Positions 30,607 to 40,234 of a stretch of DNA of 64,000 nt are shown one piece after another. Location of the stretch: the NCBI GenBank assembly GCA_964036045.1, contig OZ038381.1:130393708-130457707 (forward strand), given 5' to 3'. Under the pieces are notes generated by a model that was not told the origin of the DNA, did no database searches, and saw only the letters and a list, made by a program, of their open reading frames with translations. How positions within the stretch are numbered: position 1 is the stretch's first letter; each line of letters starts with the position of its first letter. The position numbers were made by a program, and so were the translations under genes. Source of the stretch: Eutreptiella sp. 'Long Island Sound 2002'. Taxonomy: Eukaryota; Euglenozoa; Euglenophyceae; Eutreptiales; Eutreptiaceae.

Positions 30607-31911
30607 AACGCGAACAAGGCAGCAGGATGACACGACCAGAGACACGGCACACCACGCAGCAGCCACCCAGAGCGCGGCACAAAGAGCAACGCACAGCGTG
30701 GAGCACCCCGGGACAAAGCAAGGCAGGACACCACACAACAACACGCAGCACAGAACACGGCAACACGGCACCGCAAAACACCAGACGGAAAGGCAGCACA
30801 GCACGGCGACACCAGGCAGCACAAGGCACGACGCGCACACCGGGGGGGGCAAGGGCAGGCCGCGAGAACCACAAGCAAGCAGGCAGGAGCAAAACAGCAG
30901 AGGAAAACCACAGGACACCGAGCGGAAACGCGACGACAACCGCGAAACACACACCATGGGGGGGGGGAACAGGAACCGCAGAGAAGCAGCCAAAGGCCAG
31001 ACAGAAAACACAAAAGCAGCAGGAGCACAGGGAGCACAGGGAAGGAAAAGCCAGGGCGGGGCGGGGGGGGGGGGGCACCAAAAGCCCGGAGGAAAAAAAC
31101 GCAAAAAAGGGGAAAAGAAAAGATGAAAAGGAGGGTTGGGGGGAAACAAACTGTGAGCCAACCGGACCGCGGCAAAAGGCGGAAAAAGGAAGCAGGGGAG
31201 TGGGGGGGCGGCAAGGAAACCGCACAGCGCCAAGGCCCAAGGCACCCGGGGCTGGAAACCGAGGAAAGCAAGAGACAGCCGGGGCGCAGTGGGAGAAAAA
31301 AAAAGGAAACAAGAAATCACCACGAAAAGAGAGAACAAAAACAAAAGGACAAGAAAGGGGCAAACCCAGCCCGGCGGGGGGCCAAGCAAAGCAGGAGGAC
31401 GACACAGCCAAAGGAAAGGTGGGGCGCACCAAAACGCGCCCAGAAGGCCGGCCCGCACAACCATGCCACGAGGCGCACACACACGCAGACACGCACGGGA
31501 CCCGGGCGTGGCGTTCTCCGGCCCGAAAGTGGCCGTGTCGGTGTCCACACAAAACAGCCCCGGTGCATCGGCCGAGTTCCCCGTCGAAAGACGGATGGTA
31601 CGGGGAACCGGACGCGTCAGTAACCGGGTCCACACACACAAACCACCGCAGCGCATGCAGCCTAAGACCGACGCAGGAACAAGGGACAACCGGATCGCGG
31701 GGCTCGAAACAAGTACGACGCAGAGCGAGCTGAGCGCCGCTGCCTCGCCAGCGGACAGCAACAGGCAAAAAGAGCCCGGTTCCCGGCCGGCCTCCACGTG
31801 CCCCCCGCAGCCGCCCATCAAATCCGGGGGCGCAAGCCCCGAGGGTGGGGAAAGACACCACAGCGTTGGGAAAGCGTACTGGAGCACCGAGAGCGACTGG
31901 ACCGGACGAGG
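30607..31911 (+). mobile_element. RP2: GC-rich retroposon, left part (split by TyE)
   Basis: GC- and purine-rich low-complexity DNA starts exactly at the RP2 duplication inside TyD. Runs of aggaaaa/gggggg and cagcacggc resemble the RP1 interval of about 17500-18400. Removing TyE and one CGCAG copy gives a retroposon of 4,756 bp, close to RP1 (4,984 bp). The long open frames on both strands here (up to about 480 codons) are low-complexity and show no domain, so none is annotated as a gene. Confidence 0.75.
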
Positions 31912-31916
31912 CGCAG
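31912..31916 (+). repeat. TyE target-site duplication, left
   Basis: CGCAG directly precedes the 5' LTR and matches 43097-43101. Confidence 0.85.
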
Positions 31917-32703
31917 AGTAAGAAAAAGTGCTTTTCCTCTGCTTTGAGGCATACTCTAGTTGTATTAGAGATGCACTGAGCATCCATGCATTTTAATCTT
32001 AGTATTGGTCCCACCAAAACTGGTGATAACACATTTTGACCTATGGAACCAAACACCCAATCAGGATATGGAGTGGACCCCTTAATTCCCTTTCAATGTG
32101 AAGCTATTCATCTTTTCCTGAGTTGACTGAGCACTGACATACCCAAGGCAGAGCCTATGAATTTATCTATGTTTTTCCATGAATACTTATCTGCCCTAGT
32201 GGTATGTACCCTAGGGGGCTAGGCACCTCTTTTTGAGAGGTCCTGGGTTCAATTCCTGCTCAGCCTAGCTAAGTAGGAAGATCCCATGTGACATGGCAGT
32301 GACCTCATCGCCACATGCCCTGCCACCTCAGCACATATGGGACCCAAAACAAAGAGTACACATCTCCTGAGATGGCACTATGGAGAGAGAGTGACCATGG
32401 GGCAGTTTTCTAACTCTTTTCCCAAAACGTTTCTGCTATTGTTGTGAATATGCATTCATTTGTGACCTGAGTTGCAGTTTCTGTGAATATCCAATCATCT
32501 TTCACTGTTTACACTGCAGCCCCTCATGCTTTGATCCTGATCTTCTCCTCTTTGCACACTTCTGGCTTGGGTTATCCTGGATTGACTCTATTTCTGCAAA
32601 ACAAAGGTGTTCATCTTCCAAAACAAGCAGCAGGAAGCCCTACACCTACAGCAAGCAGCAGGAGAAGCAAAAACACAGTGCTGAAAACACTATAAACTTT
32701 TCT
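31917..32703 (+). repeat. TyE 5' LTR
   Basis: 787 bp, matching 42374-43096. It begins AGTAAGAAAAAG and ends ACTTTTCT, so the terminal dinucleotides are AG/CT rather than the usual TG/CA. It contains a 64-bp segment (about 32039-32103) absent from the 3' copy. Confidence 0.95.
32193..32272 (+). other. tRNA-like segment inside the TyE LTR
   Basis: The stretch from gccctagtggtatgtacc to gctcagcctag has a B-box-like GGTTCAATTCC at 32246-32256 and a hairpin acctct-ttttg-agaggt just before it. The same segment recurs in the 3' LTR (B box 42639-42649). Acceptor and T stems pair poorly, so this is not a working tRNA gene. It may be a fixed SINE fragment or a pol III-like promoter relic. Confidence 0.45.
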
Positions 32704-32714
32704 GGTAGCAGAGG
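32703..32714 (+). promoter_or_regulatory. TyE primer-binding site
   Basis: TGGTAGCAGAGG overlaps the LTR end by one base. It differs at one position from TGGTATCAGAGC-type sites (ignoring the final base), which pair with the 3' end of methionine tRNA, so a tRNA-Met primer is inferred. Confidence 0.7.
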
Positions 32715-32801
32715 CAGCCTGTCTCTGCGCACCGGCAGCAAACCCGTGCCGTACATCCAGTGCGCCGAGTACGGAAAATATAAGCAGAAGGGTGAAAGAA
32801 G

Positions 32802-33650
32802 ATGGATCCAAGAAAGGGGGACGCTGACGTGAAGACAGCGCCAGCGCCTGAGGCACCGGCAAGGCCGGCACCTGGCGCTGTACCTTCGGCGGAGCCCTTA
32901 CATGGGCCAGTGGATGCGGCTGAGGACTCCCTGGATGGACTCCAGACGGCCTTCGGGGCCCTGTCTGTCGAGGAGGTGGTCGTGGTCTCTCAGCCTGTGA
33001 AGAGGAAGAGAGGAGAGAGCGAGAAGGATGCTGGAGAAGAAGCAGACGAAGGAGAGGAACAAGGGCAAGACCTGACGCAAGACCCTACCTTCTAAGGCGC
33101 ACCAAGCGCTTCTGGCCTCCACGCATCACCCTCTCCTTTAACCACCACACTCCCAGCCGCCGCAACATCCACTTCCACAACCAACATGCCTATGGCAGAG
33201 GGCACAGTCTTTACTGGCATGCCTCCCTACCCCGCCTATGGTATGGGCCCACCTACCACTGCGCTCCATGAGGCAACTACTGCCAGTGAGCCGGTGGCTT
33301 CCAGCTCTGCGCTGCGATGGTATGCGGCTGACTATCCCCATCCACTACACGCTACTGGAACCTATATGGATGTTCCTGGGTATGCTCCTGGGTATGCACC
33401 TGGGTATGCACCCTTGTATGGGTTGAGGAGAGGACCAGAGTCTCTTGGAGGCAGGAGTAGAGGATCGGGAAGATCGTCCAACAGGTCCCTGACGCGGTCG
33501 GAGATCAACGAGGTGCTCCGAGGAGCCACTTCAAAAATCGTGGGCGACCTCATTCAAGAGATCCGTGAGAAGCTGGAGCCCCTGATGATCCCGCCCCAAA
33601 TGTCACCTATCTCGGTGGGAATGTCACCCCACCGAGTACAGGCTAACCAC
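32802..33650 (+). pseudogene. TyE gag, N-terminal region
   Basis: An ATG at 32802 opens an Ala/Pro-rich then acidic segment (KRKRGESEKDAGEEADEGEE), stopped by TAA 33093-33095. The same frame clearly continues (ATSTSTTNMPMAEGTVFTG), with a threefold PGYAPGYAPGYAP repeat and a helical stretch (SEINEVLRGATSKIVGDLIQ). Around 33645-33680 coding moves to another frame, where an acidic run (YPGEPEEPTDAD) leads into the main gag ORF. One stop and one frameshift therefore separate this from the rest of gag, either by decay or by programmed recoding. Confidence 0.65.
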
Positions 33651-35302
33651 GTGACTGCAGGGTTGACAAATACCCTGGGGAGCCTGAGGAGCCGACCGAT
33701 GCCGACTCCTGCAGCTGTACCGAGAAGTCCCTTCGTGCTGAGAACGGCCCAGCCGCCCTACAGCCACGTGACGAACTCGACGAGGGCGAGCTGGACCGGC
33801 TGGGGCTAACAGCCTTGAGGGCTATGGTGGACGTAGAGCCTTATGGCTCTAGTGATCTAGGCGGAGACCCCTCCGAGGACGAGCCGCCGTCGATGGATTC
33901 TTCTTCACCCTCAGATGACGAGGACCCTGAGGACCCCGAGGACCCCAAGGGTAAGAAGAAGAAGAAGAAGAAGAAGAAGACCCGACGCCCTGAAGGACGC
34001 CGAGCTCAGGAGGCGAAGGCTATTGCGACCTCCAAGATAGTGGTGAACCTGCCTGAGTTCACAGGCAAGGACCTCAGCGAGTTCGCTGAGAACTTTGGCC
34101 GGTTCCTACGACTGACTGGCCAAACCCACGCGAGTGGGCGAGTGAAGTGCGATCTGCTCCTGCAGTGCTGCAAGACCAAGTACCTGGAGAAGCAGGTCAG
34201 GCAGATCGTGACTAACTCCGCCACCTTTGCCGATGTGTTGGTTGCCCTGGAGAGGCAGTACCCAACCTACGAAACCGACCTCTCCATCAGGGTCGAGATC
34301 CAGAACCTGCCCGTGCTGCCCAACAACCCCAAACCTGGCAGGGTATCCGAGCTGTTGGCTGATCTGGATCACTTGGCTGGACGACTGACGCCCGGTTCCT
34401 ACAGCAGCGACGACCTGCTGTTCTGGTTGGTGACCAAGCTCCCCCGAGAGCTATGGGACGAGTGCCGTTTGACGGCTGAGCGCAAGGCTAGATCCCTCCA
34501 CTACGAGGATCTATGCGTGCTGCTCCTGGAGATGGCGCTGGAGAAGGGGAGCGACCAGCACATGAACAACTACCGTCCTGGTGGTGGAGGTTCTGGAGGC
34601 CATGGCAAAGGGTACCAAGGGTCCCGACCTGGGCAGGGGACTACCCCCAAACACGCCCACGCCCGTACAATGGAGAACGTGAAGGAGCTATTCTGGTGTG
34701 ATGCCAGGGACGAGCAGGGCCACCTGCAGCACGCCTCTGACTGCGAGCAGCGAGACTGCTTCGTAGTCCAGGGGAAGCAGCAGGAGAAGAACACCGGCGC
34801 TAAAGCGAAGCTGCCGGATCATTACAGGTGCACCATCACGTGTGCATTCTGCGGGAAGCGGAAGCACTACGAGGATGAGTGCTACCATAAGCAACGCCTA
34901 TCGGCGAAGCTTAAAGGGGAAGATCCTGGCAAAGGCTCAAGCAAAGGTGGAGGCAAAGGCAAAGGCAAGGACTCCGGCAAGGGCAAGTCGAAAGGACGTG
35001 GTCAAGGCCAAGACAAGGGTTAAGGTGGACGAGGAGGAGGTGCTAACCGCCAGCCCGACAACAAGAACAGGGACAAGAACGGAGGCAACCCCAACCCTAA
35101 TCCAGGGGGGAACTCCGAGCCCTCTGGAGGGCAGTCTGGACCTACCACACGCTCACAAACGCAGGCCCAGCAAGAACAAGGAGCCAAGCGTGAGCATGAA
35201 GGTGGTGATGACGGCAACGCTAAGAAGAGGAGCCGTTTCATGAGGATGGCCCGCAAATTGCGGAACACGGGGTTCGAGGTGACCTGTCCCGCGGAGTTCT
35301 GA
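33651..35302 (+). pseudogene. TyE gag, capsid and nucleocapsid
   Basis: The main gag frame. An acidic then poly-lysine segment (33850-34000) precedes a capsid-like domain of about 200 residues from LPEFTGKDLSEFAENFGRFL, typical of Ty3/gypsy capsids (then ALERQYPTYETDL and LVTKLPRELWDECR). A classical CCHC knuckle follows, CAFCGKRKHYEDEC (CX2CX4HX4C) near 34843-34884, with a KGKGKDSGKGKSKGRG basic tail. TAA at 35021-35023 closes the frame, yet the same frame goes on as a Gly/Asn/Gln-rich tail to TGA 35300-35302. The first ATG is at 33824, but coding character extends upstream of it. Confidence 0.85.
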
Positions 35303-35641
35303 CAGAGACGCTCTGGTGGCACCCAAGACCTGGTGTTTTTGGTACGTATCCGACTAGGGGGAGGTGAATACCTGGGGGTATTGGACACTGGCGCCACCAT
35401 ATCTATAGTGGCCAAGAAAACCTTACCTTGTGGGAGCCTGAAGAACACCATGACCACCGCCGCTATACGCATGGGGGATGGACATGTGGTGCACAGCTGC
35501 GGGGACTGTGAAGTGGAGGTACCTATGGGCTCCCAGACTATCGCCCATCGGTTCTATGTGATGGACACTGAGGCCTCCGACTTTGTACTGGGTACTGACT
35601 TCTTCGTACAGCACTCCCAGATACAATCCCTGACGCTGTAA
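35303..35641 (+). CDS. TyE aspartic protease
   Basis: It lies in the gag frame immediately after TGA 35300-35302. The retropepsin active site is LGVLDTGATISIVAKKTL near 35371-35424, with the C-terminal motif DFVLGTDFFVQH near 35579-35614. It processes the Gag-Pol polyprotein. It has no ATG until internal positions, so expression would need stop-codon readthrough or reinitiation. The domain closes with TAA 35639-35641, again in frame with the next domain. Confidence 0.85.
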   Translation, partial: QRRSGGTQDLVFLVRIRLGGGEYLGVLDTGATISIVAKKTLPCGSLKNTMTTAAIRMGDGHVVHSCGDCEVEVPMGSQTIAHRFYVMDTEASDFVLGTDFFVQHSQIQSLTL

Positions 35642-36778
35642 GCGCCCTACCTCCTCTACGTGGACCACGGCAGTGGCAGAGAGTCTGTGCCACTGGAGCA
35701 ATCGGAACATACCTCGAGTTACCTGAGGCTATCGAAGGAGGAGCCCTCGAACATGATGGCGGCCTCCAAAACTGAGGACTATCAACTATTGGGGGAAGTC
35801 CTAGACCAAGGTCTGAAGGAGTTGGGTTACTCTCGAGAAGATCTCAGTGTGGAGTTGTTCGCCAGCGACAAGCAACATGTACTGGACCTATACTGCAGCA
35901 AGGGGAAGAACTGCAGCTACAAATTTTACTGGCCCTCTTTCGGGATGGCCTACGGGAACCCCAGGTTCAGTGAACTGGGGAAGGTGCTGACCAAGGTGGC
36001 CTTGGAACGTCCCCGTATGGTCCTGTGTTCCCCCGATTGGGGAGCCCATGGGGACAACGAGTACTGGCGAAACCTCCTGGACAGGCTGACTATCAGCTCT
36101 GTTCGTTTGCCTGATGAGGCCATCTACGTGCCTTTGGGACGCAAGACGCCTATTGGGAAGCCCGGATGGGGGAGTATGCTTAGCGTGGTGGACGGAGGTC
36201 TTACCTCCATTCCCTGGGAGGATCTGGACCCGACTCTGGTCCAGGCTATACAACGAGAAAGCGATGGACTCGCCTTGGGTGACTTGAAGGATCGCCTACG
36301 ACCTCAAGATGCTGTTGAGACTACACCCGGAGGAGATGAGTACGTCGTGACTGACACCAACGCCCCCAACTCTCCCTGTCATGTACCTGTTCCTGATGGA
36401 GTCTCTGAGTGTGGACTATCTGAGCTACCTAGCTCTTTCCACTCAGAAGACGAGACTGAGCACGACGCCTTCTTCGTGCAGACCTGTTTCGAGGAAGTGG
36501 AGAACGCCGAGTACGTCGCCCCACTGAAACCTCTACTCTCCATGAGGGTGGAAGACCCCGTGGACGAGGAGCTGGACCCTCGATCCAGGCTCAGGGAGTA
36601 TGTGGATTCCAAGAGGAAGTTGGTGGCGAAACAGCTATGCTACGTGAAGCCTACCCGCAGCTCATGGCCACTGAAGCAAGGACGTATGGGAGACCTATCC
36701 CAATTGAAGGAGGACCTCGAACAGAAGATCACCACCTGGCAAGGGGAGGTGGATCTTAAGCTCATGAAGAGCGTGTGA
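35642..36778 (+). CDS. TyE spacer domain between protease and RT, methyltransferase-like
   Basis: About 378 codons in the gag-protease frame. Residues encoded by 35830-36100 show LSVELFASDKQHV, then AYGNPRFSELGKVLTKV, then MVLCSPDWGAHGDNEYWRNLL. The order (D/E)LFAS, NPxF, PDW, W--LL is that of the N6-adenine-methyltransferase-like region found after RNase H in DIRS elements, here with NPRF for NPPF. The rest (VVDGGLTSIPWEDLDP and an acidic tail) is shared with TyD only. The fold assignment is inferred. It ends in TGA 36776-36778 at a position where TyD also has a stop. Confidence 0.6.
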   Translation, partial: APYLLYVDHGSGRESVPLEQSEHTSSYLRLSKEEPSNMMAASKTEDYQLLGEVLDQGLKELGYSREDLSVELFASDKQHVLDLYCSKGKNCSYKFYWPSFGMAYGNPRFSELGKVLTKVALERPRMVLCSPDWGAHGDNEYWRNLLDRLTISSVRLPDEAIYVPLGRKTPIGKPGWGSMLSVVDGGLTSIPWEDLDPTLVQAIQRESDGLALGDLKDRLRPQDAVETTPGGDEYVVTDTNAPNSPCHVPVPDGVSECGLSELPSSFHSEDETEHDAFFVQTCFEEVENAEYVAPLKPLLSMRVEDPVDEELDPRSRLREYVDSKRKLVAKQLCYVKPTRSSWPLKQGRMGDLSQLKEDLEQKITTWQGEVDLKLMKSV

Positions 36779-36787
36779 GGCGCCCAT

Positions 36788-39700
36788 GTGAGGACCCCAG
36801 AGGAAGACGACCTCTCGGAGGAATGTGTATGTGAACCCCCTCGAGCGTGCCTATGTTGCCATCGTCCACCGGAGATTGTTGAGCAAGACCTTCTATATGC
36901 CTACCAAGGGCTGAAGGATACTACCACGAGCGAAAAGTCGGTGGAGGACCACCTCCCGACGTCTATTACTCAGGGGGCAAGCAACTTACACTCTGACGAG
37001 GACATGGAGGACAAGATCAAGGTATTGGACCCGCGGGTACAGAAGCTTATAAGGACCTCTCTGGAGGTGTTCGGAGAACTACCCCCTCCAGCCTCACGTG
37101 ACAAGCTGGTACAGATGGACCTCAAGCTCAAACCCGAGTTCGCGGGTCACAAGATCCGGAGGAGACCCTATCCAGCTCCTAAAGAGCAGGCCGACGAGAT
37201 TGAGCGACGGATACAAGAGTGTATCGACGCTGGCCTAGTCCTGGAGTACAAGGACGGGGACTACCCCCTACACTGCAGCCCCTGTTTCCTGGTGGCTAAA
37301 CCTGGGTCTACAGCCAAACGGCTGGTAGTGGACTACGGAGAGCTGAACGAGAAGACGCTGAACCACTCAGGGTCCATTCCCAATATGGAGTCTACCCTGG
37401 AGAAGATAGCCTCCTGCCGCTACAAGACCAAGATGGACAAGCGAAGCGGATTCTGGCAAGTGGACCTGACGCCCAACGCACAGGAACTACTGGCCTTCAT
37501 CACACCTCAGGGGAGGGTGTTCAAGTGCAAGGTCATGCCGTTTGGCATGGCTAACGCACCCGCTCTATTCCAGAAGCTGATGAACAAGATCCTGTCCATC
37601 CTACGAAGGAGACCTAAGGTGCAGGAGCTCATATCCCGTGGTGCCCAGATGCAGGCTCATATCGACGATGTATGCCTCGGTACCAATACCCAGGAGGATC
37701 ACCTAATCCTCTGGGGTGAGTTCTTTGCGGTCTGCCAGGAGAACCACACTCGACTCAAGCTGGAGAAGTGTGAGTTCATGCAGGAGACCATGCAGTACTT
37801 GGGGTTTGACGTTGGCTATGGGTGGTGGACCCCAGCAGCCTCTAAGGCCAAACCCCTGATGGATGCCAAGGTACGACACGAAGACCCCAAGAAAGGACTT
37901 CATGATGTACGCAGTTTCATTTGGGCGTGCAACTTCTATCGCCGCCACATCAAGAACTTCACCTACACCAGCGCCGTACTGATGGACTTGATCAAGAAGA
38001 GTACTACTTGGCGCTGGGGCCCACAAGAGCAACAAGCGTTTGACGAGCTCAAAGACAAGGTAGCCAACGCTAAATGCTTGGGCGTGCCTAGAGCACAAGG
38101 GGAGATTATCCTGGGGACCGACGCCAGCAATGTGGGCGGTGGTGGAACGTTGTTCCAATGGCAAGCACTAGAGAAGGAGGAGTTCGACTCGGCCATTTCC
38201 CAATGGGGGACGGAAGGTCTCAACCGAGATGGAACCCTCAAGCACAGCTACCCTGACGACAAGTGGGTCCTAGTACCTCTGGGCCACTGGAACTGGAAGT
38301 GGAACCAGGCCAGGGGGAACTACTCCACCTATGAGCAGGAACTGCTCGCGGGTATGCTGGTGCTATCCTCACAAGCACGACTGTCGGGGAGTAACCCTGT
38401 GGTCTGGCTATGCGACCAAGAACCGGTCCGCAGTTTCCAGAAGGGTCCCCCACCTGAGAAGGCCAAGCTACGGCGCTGGTGGACCTACCTCAGTCAACTA
38501 CGGCTGACGGTACACCATATCCAGGGAGTGAAGAACGAGTGTGCCGACCACATCAGCCGCAACAACTTCGACGCCCTCATTGGTGCCCGGTCCGAAGCGC
38601 TGGCTAAGGAGGCGTTCAGCCGTATGGACGTACACCTGGACCTGAACATGACCATGATACGCCCCCTGGATGGACTCCAACAATCGGAGTACCTGAAGGA
38701 GTTTGGGGATATCTACAAGAGCCTGGAGAAACGCCTTGAACCCCTCCTGGTCAACCAAGACCAGTGGAAGAGGGACAAGAGCTACCTCTGGCACGAGGAC
38801 CGCATCGTGGTGCCTAGTGACCGAGTCCCAGCTCTGCTTAAGTGGACACATGAGTCCAGTGGTCATGTGGGTGCTGACCGTACCCTGAGGCTGTTCAAGC
38901 AGTGGTTCCACACTACGTGGACTGACGACCAACTGCGGAAAACCCTCCAGCCTATGGTGGACAAGTGCCCGTGCAGGTCCTGTAAACGAGGGGATATCAG
39001 GGACAGAGGTCTCTACTCGACCCTGCCCATCCCTCACTGTGCTAACAGTGTTCTATACGTGGACTACACGGAGATGCCGAAGTTCAAGGGCTATGACTTC
39101 GCCCTCGTGGTAACCTGTGGGTTGACCAGGTCTACCAGGGTGTTCCCATGTACCAAGCACATTACCGGGGAGGAGACTATCAAGATACTCCTGGAGGAGT
39201 GGTTTGGTGTCTATGGGGCGCCCAAGGAGATCAACTCCGATGAGGACGTACGAGTACGCTCAGATACTGGCTGGTACAAGAGGGTCCTGAGATCCCTCAA
39301 TGTCCAGGTGTCTACGGGGATTCCCTACTCTCACATGAGCAACCCCCTATGTGAGCGACACATTCGTGTCCTGAAGGAGAACGTCAGGATATGGTGCAAA
39401 ACTGAACGCACCAGAGACTGGGTGAGACTACTCCCCGTCATATCCTTGATGATGAACTCCCAAGAGAGTTCTGCTACTGGCTACTCGCCCCATGAGCTAT
39501 TCCTAGGGCGCCCGGCATGGTTCCTACATGCCCCCTATCCAGAGGACACCCATTCTTCTGTGGGTGAATGGGTCCAAGAGCAACAAGCGAAGGTGGACAA
39601 GGCCAAGGCTATGCTCCAGAGAGTGAGGGAGCGTCAGTGGAACAAGAAGAACAAGCACCGAGTACCGGCCACCTACCAAGAAGGGGACTGGGTGCTGGTG

Positions 39701-40234
39701 CACCACAGTCGACTACCCGCCTGGCCACGCTCTACCAGCGATGACCCATACTTCGGGCCGCACAAGATTCTATCTGTGGATGGACACCGTATCACCGTGC
39801 GGTGTTCTCCCCGTCTAGGGGGGACCCTGGTGTGCGCTGCTCAACACCTGAAGCTCTACTATGATCCTGAAGACCTCTGTGGGGAGGAGTGGGAGCTGAA
39901 CGACGAGGAAATCGCCGCTCTGGATCTACAAGGGGCTGCCAGCCCTATGGAAGTTGAAGGTGAACTCCCCGACATGAACACCGAGGAGATGGCTAAGGAG
40001 GGCTTCTACCTGGTGAAGTCTGTCCTACGCCACCGCTATCGCCAGGGTTGGCACTTCCTCACCCTCTGGGAAGGGTTTGGAGTCGGAGAGGCCACCTGGG
40101 AGCCCTTTTCTGCATTTGTTCTACCTGAGGGACGCCTAAACTCAGTTCTGGTTGACTACTTGTCCCAGAACAACCTTGGTGAGTTGCTGAGGCTCGCGGA
40201 GACGCTTGCCTCAAAGACTAAAGCTAGGGACTGA
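36788..40234 (+). CDS. TyE pol: RT, RNase H, integrase, chromodomain
   Basis: 1,148 codons without interruption. RT runs from about residue 110 (MDLKLKPEFAGHKIRRRPYP) with SGFWQVDLTPNAQELL (motif A), KVMPFGMANAPALFQKLMN (motif B) and AHIDDVCLG at 37654-37680 (HIDD at the YXDD box). RNase H: LGTDASNVGG, YSTYEQELLAGML, WLCDQEPVRSF, ADHISRNNFDAL. Integrase: an HHCC finger (HESSGHVGADRTLRLFKQWF, then CPCRSC), catalytic VDYTEMPKF, NSDEDVRVRSD and NPLCERH. Then a GPY/F-type module (YFGPHKILSVDGHRI) and a chromodomain (GFYLVKSVLRHRYRQGWHF, EATWEPFSAF) near 39990-40115. The reading starts just after the TGA at 36776-36778, in the same frame as the spacer. Confidence 0.96.
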   Translation: MRTPEEDDLSEECVCEPPRACLCCHRPPEIVEQDLLYAYQGLKDTTTSEKSVEDHLPTSITQGASNLHSDEDMEDKIKVLDPRVQKLIRTSLEVFGELPPPASRDKLVQMDLKLKPEFAGHKIRRRPYPAPKEQADEIERRIQECIDAGLVLEYKDGDYPLHCSPCFLVAKPGSTAKRLVVDYGELNEKTLNHSGSIPNMESTLEKIASCRYKTKMDKRSGFWQVDLTPNAQELLAFITPQGRVFKCKVMPFGMANAPALFQKLMNKILSILRRRPKVQELISRGAQMQAHIDDVCLGTNTQEDHLILWGEFFAVCQENHTRLKLEKCEFMQETMQYLGFDVGYGWWTPAASKAKPLMDAKVRHEDPKKGLHDVRSFIWACNFYRRHIKNFTYTSAVLMDLIKKSTTWRWGPQEQQAFDELKDKVANAKCLGVPRAQGEIILGTDASNVGGGGTLFQWQALEKEEFDSAISQWGTEGLNRDGTLKHSYPDDKWVLVPLGHWNWKWNQARGNYSTYEQELLAGMLVLSSQARLSGSNPVVWLCDQEPVRSFQKGPPPEKAKLRRWWTYLSQLRLTVHHIQGVKNECADHISRNNFDALIGARSEALAKEAFSRMDVHLDLNMTMIRPLDGLQQSEYLKEFGDIYKSLEKRLEPLLVNQDQWKRDKSYLWHEDRIVVPSDRVPALLKWTHESSGHVGADRTLRLFKQWFHTTWTDDQLRKTLQPMVDKCPCRSCKRGDIRDRGLYSTLPIPHCANSVLYVDYTEMPKFKGYDFALVVTCGLTRSTRVFPCTKHITGEETIKILLEEWFGVYGAPKEINSDEDVRVRSDTGWYKRVLRSLNVQVSTGIPYSHMSNPLCERHIRVLKENVRIWCKTERTRDWVRLLPVISLMMNSQESSATGYSPHELFLGRPAWFLHAPYPEDTHSSVGEWVQEQQAKVDKAKAMLQRVRERQWNKKNKHRVPATYQEGDWVLVHHSRLPAWPRSTSDDPYFGPHKILSVDGHRITVRCSPRLGGTLVCAAQHLKLYYDPEDLCGEEWELNDEEIAALDLQGAASPMEVEGELPDMNTEEMAKEGFYLVKSVLRHRYRQGWHFLTLWEGFGVGEATWEPFSAFVLPEGRLNSVLVDYLSQNNLGELLRLAETLASKTKARD

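Noticed and set aside
30528-32056. Minus-strand open frames of 247, 473 and 484 codons with hydrophobic Cys/Phe/Leu-rich translation
   Set aside because: They are mutually overlapping reverse readings of the low-complexity RP2 sequence, extend across the RP2/TyE junction into the LTR, and have no domain.
35021-36778. A variant genetic code in which TAA/TGA are sense
   Set aside because: Stops are absent from the 1,148-codon TyE pol and the 677-codon DIRS RT, which end normally. A reassigned code would scatter such codons through all frames.
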